Source: SBBG01 sp033717875
Lineage (GTDB): Bacteria; Pseudomonadota; Gammaproteobacteria; Ga0077554; Ga007554
Direction: 5' to 3'
NCBI GenBank assembly: GCA_033717875.1
Contig: JADDKJ010000057.1
Coordinates: 1 to 15,750, forward strand
Length of the DNA stretch: 15,750 bases
The notes under the pieces were generated by a model that had not been told where the DNA came from, ran no database searches, and worked only from the letters and a program-made list of their open reading frames with translations. Below, one piece after another: positions 8,501 through 14,908 of this stretch. The position numbers were made by a program, and so were the translations under genes. The first letter of the stretch is position 1; each line of letters begins with the position of its first letter.

Positions 8501-10191
8501 GGATCGGCGGCCAGTGCCAGATCGGGACGCGGCGCTGAGAGGCTCCAGCCCGCCCAGCGAGCGAAGGCTTCGTGCAGATAATAGCGGTCTTCGCTTGCGG
8601 GCGTGCCGGGGGCCGGGCGAGTAACGGCGGCTTCGATCCACCCTTCTTCGAGCGCTGGGTCGAAGCCGACCTGCTGTGGATTGAACTGCACGTCGGCTGG
8701 GGCATCGTCCGCTGTAAAAAACTGGTAGGCCGCGCTGCGTTCGTGCAGCGAATGCCAGTCTTTTGTCCGGTCGTCCCACACATCGAGCCGCATCCCTCGG
8801 GTGATGTTCTCGGCGTAGACATCGACCACCTGTCCTTGCTCGAACGCGGCGTTGGTGATGGCGCTCTGATTCAAACCCACCAACCAGGTCATAGCACGGA
8901 AGTCGGCATACAGGCTCAAACCGCCCGAACGCAGCGCCGGCAGGGTCGCGCCGGGGTCGTAAACCTCGGGATAAGGAGCGAGCGCGGGTTTGCCACCCAC
9001 CGCATTCGCCTTCAGGCTTTCGGCAAGCAGCACCGTCTTGTGCATCGCGCCATCGACATCGACTTGGGCCACCCCAAACCAGGCTGGGTCGAGTGCAGCG
9101 ACGCCGAACGCGCCGCGAACGATGCCGGGGCGTGACGCGGTGTGGAAAATCCATCCCTGCGTACCGGCATCAAGTAGAAAGTAAGCCGTGCGCACCGCGC
9201 CGTTCGTGGCGTTGAAATCGCCATCGAGCGAGTGGCTGACAATTTGCAGGAAGTGCGGCGCCTGGGCCGTGTTCGGCTCCAGTGCTTCAACCGGCAATTC
9301 AATATCAAACACCAACCCCAGTGCCCGTTGCAGGCTGGGGTAGTTACCGGTCGCCGAGAGCGCTTGGTGAAAATCGATGATTTTTTCGGGGTCGTAGGTG
9401 AGGTTGCTCTTCGGCGGCGGTTCGGTTTCATCCGCCTTTTCTTCGCTGTAGGCCGGGGTCGGCATGTGGTGAAAGGCCATGCAGCCTGCGGCGATGTCTT
9501 GCTTATCGGCGGCGGTCAGACTACGCGTCGCCGTGTTATCGAGGTAGCCCTCGTCGTCATAGAGCGCACCATCTTTGCCAACGCCGCGCGCCAGCCTGCC
9601 GAGGCGATCCGCGCGCGCGGCGAGTTCGGAAGGTGCTTCATTGGCTTGTGGCAGCCGCGTCACATGCTTGCGACGTAGCGCGCCGGCCTCCTTGTCGCCG
9701 CCCCAATGCACGGCAAGATCGCCGATGAGTCTTTCCAACAGGTCACGATTGCCGAGATCATTACTGCGTGGTCGTAATTTCCCATCGTCCGGCAGAGCCA
9801 ACGCCACGCTGGCTTCGCGGTAAATCGCTTTAATCAGGCTTAAAGTCTCGCGCATCGAGAAACTCGCCACGCCCTGATTGGCACGATCAACCAGCTCCTG
9901 ATCGAAACGGTAGGCATTGACCGGGGTTTTTTCGGTGAACAGCGCTTCCCATAGATCGGGTTGCAGCCGTTCCCTGTTGATTTCGATGCGAGTGCGTTTC
10001 GAGCCGGACTGAAGCTCGAACGTCAGCCCCTGTTCCTGCACCCTGCGAGTCCATTGCAGCATCGACTGCGAATAGTCGCCAAGCCGGTCGCCGCCGCGCA
10101 GGCGCGGCGAGACGACAATGGAAAGCTTTACGGTGTCTTGTTGGTAGATGCCGTCGAGGGGGACAACAGTGAACAGCAGTTGAGTAGTCAT
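5545..10191 (-). CDS. very large protein of unknown function, third gene of the operon (1548 aa)
   Basis: I do not recognise a named family. The ATG at 10191 is preferred to an open extension of 35 codons because TGAGGTG lies seven bases before it and the extension overlaps the upstream gene. The 1548-residue product has no signal peptide or membrane helix. Its sequence is rich in short hydrophobic, strand-like segments separated by turns. Distinctive motifs include LRFGRRYRLRGRWVNLAG near residue 600, GDTHHHRIRYRAVAV near 1160, RFGGGLRVYLKRPWFSSGD near 1235 and TQWGMDPIW near 1280. From memory these resemble parts of uncharacterised giant proteins in several bacterial phyla; that is recollection, not a search result. 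A large structural or binding protein made of beta domains is an inference. The gene starts 10 bp after the 832-residue gene and is probably translationally coupled to it. The stop is TAA. Confidence 0.9.
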   Translation of the reverse strand: MTTQLLFTVVPLDGIYQQDTVKLSIVVSPRLRGGDRLGDYSQSMLQWTRRVQEQGLTFELQSGSKRTRIEINRERLQPDLWEALFTEKTPVNAYRFDQELVDRANQGVASFSMRETLSLIKAIYREASVALALPDDGKLRPRSNDLGNRDLLERLIGDLAVHWGGDKEAGALRRKHVTRLPQANEAPSELAARADRLGRLARGVGKDGALYDDEGYLDNTATRSLTAADKQDIAAGCMAFHHMPTPAYSEEKADETEPPPKSNLTYDPEKIIDFHQALSATGNYPSLQRALGLVFDIELPVEALEPNTAQAPHFLQIVSHSLDGDFNATNGAVRTAYFLLDAGTQGWIFHTASRPGIVRGAFGVAALDPAWFGVAQVDVDGAMHKTVLLAESLKANAVGGKPALAPYPEVYDPGATLPALRSGGLSLYADFRAMTWLVGLNQSAITNAAFEQGQVVDVYAENITRGMRLDVWDDRTKDWHSLHERSAAYQFFTADDAPADVQFNPQQVGFDPALEEGWIEAAVTRPAPGTPASEDRYYLHEAFARWAGWSLSAPRPDLALAADPTQGRPESDKEADAPTSPFKIKVNHRARPGSLPALRFGRRYRLRGRWVNLAGLSSCINDADGTQACLDNPAGSGLSQVFSLPNVGRDGLMYRRFEPVASPQVVVDDIDAITGHGSTLHRLVIRTDNRAPADDEAASADTHAASRHLLPPRVSVEMAERMGMFDDANGKLLADEATWKLIAHRDGAPPPNPSDPLDITPRAGELPRVSATIAGQEKVFPLITDAFLAELPYLPDAWARGVALRDLPGTPPGSLARIDALTTSGPVTFEPLDDPNPRPGSALLVGFAGNNDWQAMQGLRLALAEAATGRPPHWNAETRTLTVFLAKGQRTVVPVSCYLLPADLPMMGIWQWFQEEATARQRQNLQPPTLTPGQAVDELAHILQRTIEGGHWMLTPPVLLELVHALRQPLGRPAFQPLAVKRGIQRSTMFVPQPLQTALTTASLHPGEIGVAARRDPDELAALTGWRKPAAVEAYLLGALKVHGISTGRIDLLAEWDDPIDDLFKYPISTGKERESRQSSVDRIDLPRPREAYLPASDASPPDIDQRSAEFNADSSEIRYVGYYDSEHDQIAFAQPGDASLPSETPLVFDRIAAPRHVIGDTHHHRIRYRAVAVSRDADCFIPPAEGGAEFSRESASTEVSIPASSRPLAPEVAYVLPAFGWQRQTDTSVKRSVRFGGGLRVYLKRPWFSSGDGELLGVALWRGEKRLDQTSRDRYKSYFTQWGMDPIWQTSRLEGAPAIWQFPDRQAEANNVSLDEIPGFNVDVVGYPVEFDPERQLWYADLTLDAFETYSPFVRLALVRYQPDALPDARLSRVVLADFAQLTPGRAVIVHPHPSHARILRVQISGIAPVGPHALVEHYNKHPVSVPPTRFKVRVQERIPGLDPEIGWREVALQVVDKAEIIAFQPDGQGAPIKLFVEPSNTTTNLAFWEGLVRFPDSPQAGRYRLLIEEYEAISNDKPTRADDTHAPGRLIFAEIVPIDSSLIDDR

Positions 10192-10197
10192 GGTTAT

Positions 10198-10204
10198 CAC
10201 CTCA
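10198..10204 (-). promoter_or_regulatory. ribosome binding site of the 1548-residue gene, overlapping the upstream stop codon
   Basis: TGAGGTG on the minus strand combines the TGA stop of the 832-residue gene with a GAGGTG Shine-Dalgarno placed seven bases before the ATG at 10191. This fixes the start of the downstream gene and suggests translational coupling. Confidence 0.85.
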
Positions 10205-12700
10205 GGCAAATGCGCTGGCGTATTCGCGCCAGAATTCAGGTTCAGGGAAGGTTTGCAGAAACACCGGGTCGCCCGCGCCACCGAACGCGCGCTCAACAGT
10301 GAGCGCTACCGAAACACTGATAAACAGTACCTCGACCATCACTGTAACTGTCGCGCGGCCAAAGGCTTTGTCCGATGCTTCCTGGTAGGTAAAGCTCAGA
10401 TTAAATTCGACCGACAGGCGGATGATGCCGATCACCGACAGTCGCCCGCCGAGGCGCATGAAGCCGGTCAGCGTGCAGTAATTTTTACCGTCGTCTTCAC
10501 GCGTGATGGCGAAGTAAATTCCCGCCATCGCGTGAACCTCGCCGGTCGCCACCGCGATGCTCAAGCCAAATGCCGCGCCGAATTCGAGCGAGGCTTCGAG
10601 CTGGCGCATTCCTTTGGTATCCATCTGTAAGCGGAAAAACCCGCCGCCGGCAAAGAACGCCACCCGTAACTGGAACGGATTGGCGCGTTCCGACACGTTG
10701 AAATCGAGGATTGGCTTGCCGTCGAGAAACGGCAGCGTCAATGCCGCACCCAAGCTGACGTCTTTCAACGCAAATACGCCGATTTCCAGCGGCGGCAGCC
10801 CCACCGAAAAGCCTGCACGGATGCCCGCCGCGGTGACCGTTAGGCTCGCGCCGTCGCCGAACAATCCGGGCGGAATCGCGTTGCGCAGATCTTCGATAAA
10901 TTCGAGATCACCGGAGAATTCGAGCGGCTTGATCGGGTCGAGCGCGACCTTGATATTGGGCTTTTCGCCGTTTCGACTGATAAATGCGAATTCAGTAAAG
11001 TGGATTGCCACCGAGTCGAGCAGGATGACGTCGAAGTCCTTGAGGGTGCCTTGGAAAAGCGAGCTGGGCTGGCTACTGTCAAGGGGCGTTCGGGTTTCGC
11101 CCTGGATGTCGAGCTTGTTGGAGCCGCCTTTTTTGATGAATTCGACAACGTCGAGTTTCAGAGAGTCGACCACCTCAGGGCTCCATTTGAGCCGGGTGAC
11201 CAGCGCGTTAGCTTCGCGCACCGTGGAGACCTTCGGTGCCTGGTTGGACAAACTCCCGCCCTTGAGCAGTTTGTCTAACCCGAAGGTGCCAAACAACAAA
11301 GGTAGGCCAGGCACGCCGGTTGACGCTGTCGGCGGAAAAATCTTGGCTGGCTCGAAGCGGTCCGTCATTGCCTTGTCAATATCCCCCGCTACCGGCCCTT
11401 GAGTGCGTGAAAGTGCGGTCAGTGTCTGGTTCGGTGTGGCGAAGCCCCCCGCCTGGTCGGCGCGGAAACCAAGCGGCAGCATATTGATCAGCTTGGCGAA
11501 CACGCCCGTTACATTGGCTGGGACGTAACCGTTTTTGGCGTAGCTGTTGTCGCCGGTGTCGTCGTAGGCGATGTTGACCGGCGTGTCCTTGCCCAGCAGT
11601 TCAGCAAGTGAAGGGATGGTGATCTGGGCGCTTTGCAGGCGCGGCGGTCGGCTTGCTGGGTCGGCTTGGAACAGCACGGTGCGCGTTGCGAGCAGTGGAT
11701 TCTCGCTTCCCGCCAGCGGTGTGAATGCCAGCTTCGCACCGAGAAAATCCGCCGCGCGGTCGGTAGTCTCGTTATAGACGGTATCGATGCGATTTTTTCT
11801 GACGTTGTCCTGACTATCGCTGATCGACGCAAAAATCAGCGGAATCGTGAAATCGACCTCGCGCCCGTCGTGGTCGGTGCCGACGGCGTGGAAGCGGAAT
11901 TTGTTGCGGTCGGCGTCGCTACCGACTTCGATCCAGAAGCTGCGGGTCGTCCCTCCATCCGGCAGTTTGAATAGGCCGGGCTCAGCCAGATTCGGTGTCA
12001 CCAGTGTGGTCAGCCGGACTGACGTCAGCGGGCTGTCATGTCGGCGCACGATCTTTTCCGGCTCGCGTACGACGATGAATACCCGTTGCACCAGACATGC
12101 CACCACGACGCCATTGTCGCGCTGAATAAATTTGCGCTCGGTGATTTTGACCATCGCCGCCTTATGACGGAACGGCCATAACTCGCCTTCATACACGACC
12201 CGCACATAATGGTCGCGGCCTTGTGTCGCAACATGCACCCATTCCGACAGATCGAGTTGTTCGCCGGATGAGTTGGCCGAGTTGGCGACGAGTCCGAAAT
12301 CGGACGGAGCAATGATACTGCGCAGGTGCGCCGGTGCGCCGTCGGCGCGGATGAACGGCGTAGACAGTTCGCGCAAGCCCTTGCTTGTCGCGATGTCGAA
12401 AATTTTCGTGGATTTGACGGCTTCGGCCATGCGTGGTGGCGTCCACGCGCCGCGCGATTTGAGCCAGCCGCCCAGCGGGCTCAACATTACCTGGCTGGCC
12501 TGGAAGGGCTTGGGGATGTACGTCGAGCGGAAATTGATGAAACTACGCGCGGCGGCGACTTGGCTTTGTCCGCTTCGGGGTACCGAAAGCACCGGTAGAA
12601 AAAGGTCGGTTTCGTAGCCGTGAAACGCTGAGGTGAGTACGACAAGCTGATGCCGGTCGTCGTCGGACAGCGCGCTGCGCCCCTCCTTACCTTTACCCAT
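10202..12700 (-). CDS. large protein of unknown function with a beta-rich C-terminus, second gene of the operon (832 aa)
   Basis: No named family is recognised. The ATG start at 12700 lies 12 bp after the preceding stop codon, with only a weak AGAAAG before it. Two parts can be seen. The N-terminal part (residues 1-300) carries LSDDDRHQLVVLTSAF near 11, VMLSPLGGWLKSRGAWTPP at 71-89, and GRDHYVRVVYEGELWPF at 161-177, followed by VQRVFIVVREPEK near 204. The C-terminal part (about 634-816) is a run of alternating hydrophobic strand-like segments rich in glycine, including AFFAGGGFFRLQM, LEASLEFGAAFGLSIAVATG and ALTVERAFGGAG. That pattern would suit a beta-barrel, beta-helix or layered sheet. There is no signal peptide, which argues against an ordinary Sec-exported outer-membrane barrel. 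Its neighbours on both sides belong to the same transcription unit, so a shared complex is a reasonable inference. Confidence 0.92.
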   Translation of the reverse strand: MGKGKEGRSALSDDDRHQLVVLTSAFHGYETDLFLPVLSVPRSGQSQVAAARSFINFRSTYIPKPFQASQVMLSPLGGWLKSRGAWTPPRMAEAVKSTKIFDIATSKGLRELSTPFIRADGAPAHLRSIIAPSDFGLVANSANSSGEQLDLSEWVHVATQGRDHYVRVVYEGELWPFRHKAAMVKITERKFIQRDNGVVVACLVQRVFIVVREPEKIVRRHDSPLTSVRLTTLVTPNLAEPGLFKLPDGGTTRSFWIEVGSDADRNKFRFHAVGTDHDGREVDFTIPLIFASISDSQDNVRKNRIDTVYNETTDRAADFLGAKLAFTPLAGSENPLLATRTVLFQADPASRPPRLQSAQITIPSLAELLGKDTPVNIAYDDTGDNSYAKNGYVPANVTGVFAKLINMLPLGFRADQAGGFATPNQTLTALSRTQGPVAGDIDKAMTDRFEPAKIFPPTASTGVPGLPLLFGTFGLDKLLKGGSLSNQAPKVSTVREANALVTRLKWSPEVVDSLKLDVVEFIKKGGSNKLDIQGETRTPLDSSQPSSLFQGTLKDFDVILLDSVAIHFTEFAFISRNGEKPNIKVALDPIKPLEFSGDLEFIEDLRNAIPPGLFGDGASLTVTAAGIRAGFSVGLPPLEIGVFALKDVSLGAALTLPFLDGKPILDFNVSERANPFQLRVAFFAGGGFFRLQMDTKGMRQLEASLEFGAAFGLSIAVATGEVHAMAGIYFAITREDDGKNYCTLTGFMRLGGRLSVIGIIRLSVEFNLSFTYQEASDKAFGRATVTVMVEVLFISVSVALTVERAFGGAGDPVFLQTFPEPEFWREYASAFA

Positions 12701-12712
12701 ACTTTCTGTGCC

Positions 12713-13561
12713 CTAGCGCTCGCGATCTTCGGGTTTCTGATCGGGTCGATAGTCCGGCGACCAGAGCGCACGTAGCGGCGCGGGGTGTTCGGGATCGAGT
12801 TCGTTAAAGTTCTGGCCGTTGGGCACAACCAGCCGGGTGTGCCACAGCTCGTAGCGCCCGCGCGTGCCGAAAGGTTGGGTGCGGTGTGTCCAGATCGCTG
12901 TGCTGTTGGGCGAGATCAGCAGGCGATACGGCAGCTCGAGCGCGGTCTGGTCGGCGGTTGGCGCGCCGATGGGCGGCGCGGCGGCACGCTGTGCGGCGCT
13001 GGCGTCTTCACCCAACGCGGCAATCGGATGCAGCACGGGTTCCAGTTCGCGCCAGTCGAGCAGACCTTCAACGGTGTAGGGAATGCGCCGTCCGGCCGGG
13101 ACGCGGAAAACCAGTCGGCTGGCGGCGGCGATGCGGGCTTTGAAAGGCTCCATTCCCGGCAAAGGCAGGCGATTAGGATCGAAGATATGCTTAGGTTTAT
13201 CAGCATCCTTGTTCTCATCAGCATCAAGGTTTTTTGCTTGGGCTTTTTCTCTATTTTCATGTGCTTTTTTCGTGCTAGCGTCAGAGCCGCTGGTATCGTT
13301 CTTAATCTTGGGGTCTGACTCAAATACCGCAAACTCCGCAATATGCTGCGGCGGAAAGATCACCCGCAGCAAGGCGGGCAGATTCGGATTGTCCACCACC
13401 AGGGACACTGGCGCGTTCTCGGCCGAGTTTGCCGTATCAGGCGGTTCGTCTGGCGACGGATCATGTTCCAGCCGGAGGTTCTCGGTGACGACATGCAGGT
13501 TGAGCAGATCGTCGGGGCGAATCAGTTGAATGACTTCAGGCAGCTTGGGCAGGTGACTCAT
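12713..13561 (-). CDS. protein of unknown function, first gene of the operon (282 aa)
   Basis: The ATG at 13561 is chosen because GAGGAG lies eight bases upstream. A longer frame to 13666 would run through the hairpin element. The 282-residue product has an N-terminal part (1-82), a charged linker of about 40 residues (83-124) rich in Lys, Asp, Asn and Ala, and a conserved-looking C-terminal part with RLVFRVPAGRRIPYTVEGLLDW (149-170, shown in part here as RLVFRVPAG and PYTVEGLLDW), ELPYRLLISPNSTAIWTH (209-226) and GRYELWHTRL (235-244). No signal peptide or membrane segment is visible. The motif ELPYRLLxSP...ELWHTRL recalls N-terminal regions of uncharacterised very large bacterial proteins, but this is memory and unverified. 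The last residues (LRALWSPDYRPD...) are followed 12 bp later by the 832-residue gene, so the two could be a split version of one longer polypeptide. Confidence 0.88.
   Translation of the reverse strand: MSHLPKLPEVIQLIRPDDLLNLHVVTENLRLEHDPSPDEPPDTANSAENAPVSLVVDNPNLPALLRVIFPPQHIAEFAVFESDPKIKNDTSGSDASTKKAHENREKAQAKNLDADENKDADKPKHIFDPNRLPLPGMEPFKARIAAASRLVFRVPAGRRIPYTVEGLLDWRELEPVLHPIAALGEDASAAQRAAAPPIGAPTADQTALELPYRLLISPNSTAIWTHRTQPFGTRGRYELWHTRLVVPNGQNFNELDPEHPAPLRALWSPDYRPDQKPEDRER
13180..13320 (-). other. AT-rich segment encoding a charged linker
   Basis: Inside the first operon gene, base composition falls sharply from GC-rich to AT-rich, and the encoded residues (about 82-126) become mainly K, D, N, A and E, including DADENKDADKPK. 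A short TCAGCATC repeat on the plus strand encodes the two DAD units. This looks like a flexible inter-domain linker that may have grown by slippage or been inserted. Confidence 0.6.
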
Positions 13562-13569
13562 GAGTGGCG

Positions 13570-13575
13570 CTCCTC
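13570..13575 (-). promoter_or_regulatory. ribosome binding site of the first operon gene
   Basis: GAGGAG on the minus strand is separated by eight bases from the ATG at 13561. It lies just inside the left target repeat of the hairpin element, so the element's insertion left the binding site intact but replaced what lay upstream. Confidence 0.8.
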
Positions 13576-13585
13576 GATACCGTAA

Positions 13586-13736
13586 GGAAGCTCTGAATAA
13601 TTCCATCCTGGAATTCTCAGAGCAAGAAAAGCAAAAATGTGATTTTTGCTTTTCTTCATTTTTCAATCAGTTGCCGTGATTGAAAAATGCCGGCACATCC
13701 CTGTGCCGCGGAACCTCTGAATTATTCAGAGGTTCC
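13586..13736. mobile_element. MITE-like element built of five hairpins
   Basis: The ends are inverted: GGAAGCTCTGAATAATTC at 13586-13603 and the complement of GGAACCTCTGAATAATTC at 13719-13736, 17 of 18 bases matching. A 4-bp direct repeat GTAA flanks it (13582-13585 and 13737-13740), as expected of a target duplication. It is too short to encode a transposase and has no ORF. The interior is almost all palindromic: 13591-13622 (interrupted stem CTCTGA/ATTCCA), 13624-13656 (15-bp perfect stem, 3-base loop), 13657-13689 (13-bp perfect stem, 7-base loop), 13691-13708 (7-bp stem CGGCACA) and 13709-13737 (14-bp perfect stem around one base). It resembles non-autonomous relatives of IS5-type elements, but no parent is present here. 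It lies between any upstream promoter and the three-gene operon, so it would be transcribed as a structured leader. Confidence 0.8.
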
Positions 13737-13772
13737 GTAACAATTGCCATTGGATTTCCTTATTATTTTCAT
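13722..13772 (-). pseudogene. leader ORF interrupted by the hairpin element
   Basis: An ATG at 13772 follows a strong GGGAGGAG with a short spacer and opens MKIIRKSNGNCYGTSE, which stops inside the hairpin element. If the element and one GTAA repeat are removed in silico, the frame becomes MKIIRKSNGNCYGIEERHS. Its TGA stop then overlaps the ATG of the 282-residue gene as ATGA. This suggests a 19-codon leader peptide, or the end of an upstream cistron, that was coupled to the operon before the insertion. The upstream frame runs into the IS fragment without a stop, so the true start is chosen only by the ribosome binding site. Confidence 0.45.
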
Positions 13773-13797
13773 TTCTCTCCTCCCTTCATTCGTTCGG

Positions 13798-14101
13798 CCG
13801 CAAAGCTGCAACGGCTTCCTCACCACTTCAAACGCCACCGGTATCGACGCCTCTCCACTATGGTACAGCGCATTCAGCAGGTTAATGCTTTCATCGACCG
13901 TCCCTTGCAATGATCAAAATGCCAACACATCACTTCGTTCTCATCCGTCCAGTCCATTCTCTTGAATGGTGTCATCGAAAATCAAGACGCCATCGGCTCT
14001 CTCAATTTTACGCACCGTCGCTTTCACTTCTCGCCATAAGTCCTTTCTTTATCATCGCGAAGGAATAACCGATTTCAGTGGTCGCCGCGTAACATCAGTT
14101 A
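13798..14101 (-). mobile_element. remnant of the same IS as at 4153-5260
   Basis: Bases 13806-14044 match 4831-5070 with about four differences in 240. After a deletion of some 135 bases (joining ...AAGTCCTT to TCTTTATCATCGCGAA), the match resumes to the outer terminal repeat, ending CGTAACATCAGTTA at 14101. The inner two thirds of the element, including the second catalytic Asp and the Y-R-E-K motif, is missing. The orientation is the same as that of the full copy. It keeps both frame changes found there. The outer flank differs from that of the full copy, so this was a separate insertion or rearrangement rather than a simple local duplication. Confidence 0.9.
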
Positions 14102-14132
14102 ATAAATCAGCGTCTCCTTTAGAGCACCTCTA

Positions 14133-14166
14133 TAAAAACACCGGGGACGAAGCCTATCGTCCCCGG
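14133..14166 (-). terminator. rho-independent terminator of the CHRD gene
   Basis: A perfect 10-bp stem, CCGGGGACGA (14141-14150) and TCGTCCCCGG (14157-14166), with a six-base loop. On the minus strand it is followed by TGTTTTTAT. It lies 12 bases after the CHRD stop codon. Confidence 0.85.
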
Positions 14167-14177
14167 CATCAAACCAC

Positions 14178-14730
14178 TCAGTCTTTATCTTTACCTCGCG
14201 GTTGTTTCAATTGGCCGCGTATTTCCCCGGCGGGTACCCTCTCCGAGTGGACATTCACGTAGGCGTTGTCCCACGCCATATTGTTGAGCAAATCCTCGAA
14301 GGTGTTCACACCCATGGCCGGCTGAGGCGTCAGATTAGCCGCGGTAATGGTACCACTTACCATGCCCGTGAAATCGCCCTGTGTCGCTCGGTTGAACAAG
14401 GTAACCAGCACGGGTTCCATTCGCCCCTTTCGGCCCCAGGTGGATATGCGCTGCAATCACCGGGGTACCGAAATTGGAGGCCTGCAATTGATATTCGAGG
14501 CTCTGCCGATCCGCTGAGAGCTTGAAATGGACCATGCCGAACGCCCCCGTGACCACCGGACCATTCACAACAGGAAGGCTGGCACCAGGAATCATTACCG
14601 TGCTAACCTCCTGCCCTCCATTCAAAGCCGCCTTGAATACCGTACCTCCTGGGACGGTATGCGCAAACACGCCCGCCGACATGAACACTGCGAGAAACAC
14701 CATCACAACCTTGGAATGAAGCCTGTCCAT
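14178..14730 (-). pseudogene. secreted CHRD-domain protein, frameshifted
   Basis: The ATG at 14730 is preceded by AGGAGG with six bases between. The first 23 residues form a signal peptide with a hydrophobic core (VVMVFLAVFMSAGVFA, probable cleavage before HTVPGG). What follows is a CHRD domain, a fold named after chordin whose bacterial function is mostly unknown: LNGGQEV, then LEYQLQ, then AHIHLGPKGANG. There the frame is lost. The next frame continues correctly with PVLVTLFNRATQGDFTG, then AYVNVHSERVPAGEIRGQL, the classical end of the domain. Removing one A from GGAACCC (plus strand about 14415-14416) restores GANGPVLVTLF exactly. The break is therefore a single-base insertion, either real or a sequencing error. 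The intact protein would be 183 residues and exported to the periplasm or outside. It has its own ribosome binding site and terminator, so it is monocistronic. Confidence 0.88.
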
Positions 14731-14736
14731 ATACTT

Positions 14737-14742
14737 CCTCCT
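14737..14742 (-). promoter_or_regulatory. ribosome binding site of the CHRD gene
   Basis: AGGAGG on the minus strand, six bases before the ATG at 14730; it decides this start over an upstream in-frame ATG at 14760. Confidence 0.8.
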
Positions 14743-14825
14743 CTCACGATGATGAAACATGGATTACCAACCCATGGCATTGGGACGCCAATGCGCTTTG
14801 ATACCCTTTAGCGAACTGTCCAGGC

Positions 14826-14853
14826 CACCCCTCCCGCCAAAGCGGGAGGGGTG
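14826..14853. terminator. hairpin after the fadL fragment, probable terminator
   Basis: A perfect 12-bp stem CACCCCTCCCGC (14826-14837) and GCGGGAGGGGTG (14842-14853) closes a four-base loop. It stands between the end of the fadL fragment and the start of the CHRD gene. No U-tract follows on either strand, so termination is inferred from position and stem strength only. Confidence 0.55.
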
Positions 14854-14908
14854 AATCAGCCTTTGCCTGCCATTTCCTTACGATCAACAACAGCTCGCCG
14901 GAGATTCC

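Noticed and set aside
10192..10296. 35-residue N-terminal extension of the 1548-residue protein
   Set aside because: It overlaps the end of the upstream gene and lacks a binding site, whereas the ATG at 10191 has TGAGGTG at ideal spacing.
13562..13666. 35-residue N-terminal extension of the 282-residue protein
   Set aside because: It would translate through the hairpins of the MITE; the ATG at 13561 has GAGGAG before it.
13586..13736. CRISPR array or tRNA/riboswitch in the hairpin cluster
   Set aside because: The stems are different from each other, with no regular repeat-spacer pattern and no tRNA features. Terminal repeats and target duplications explain the block better as a MITE.
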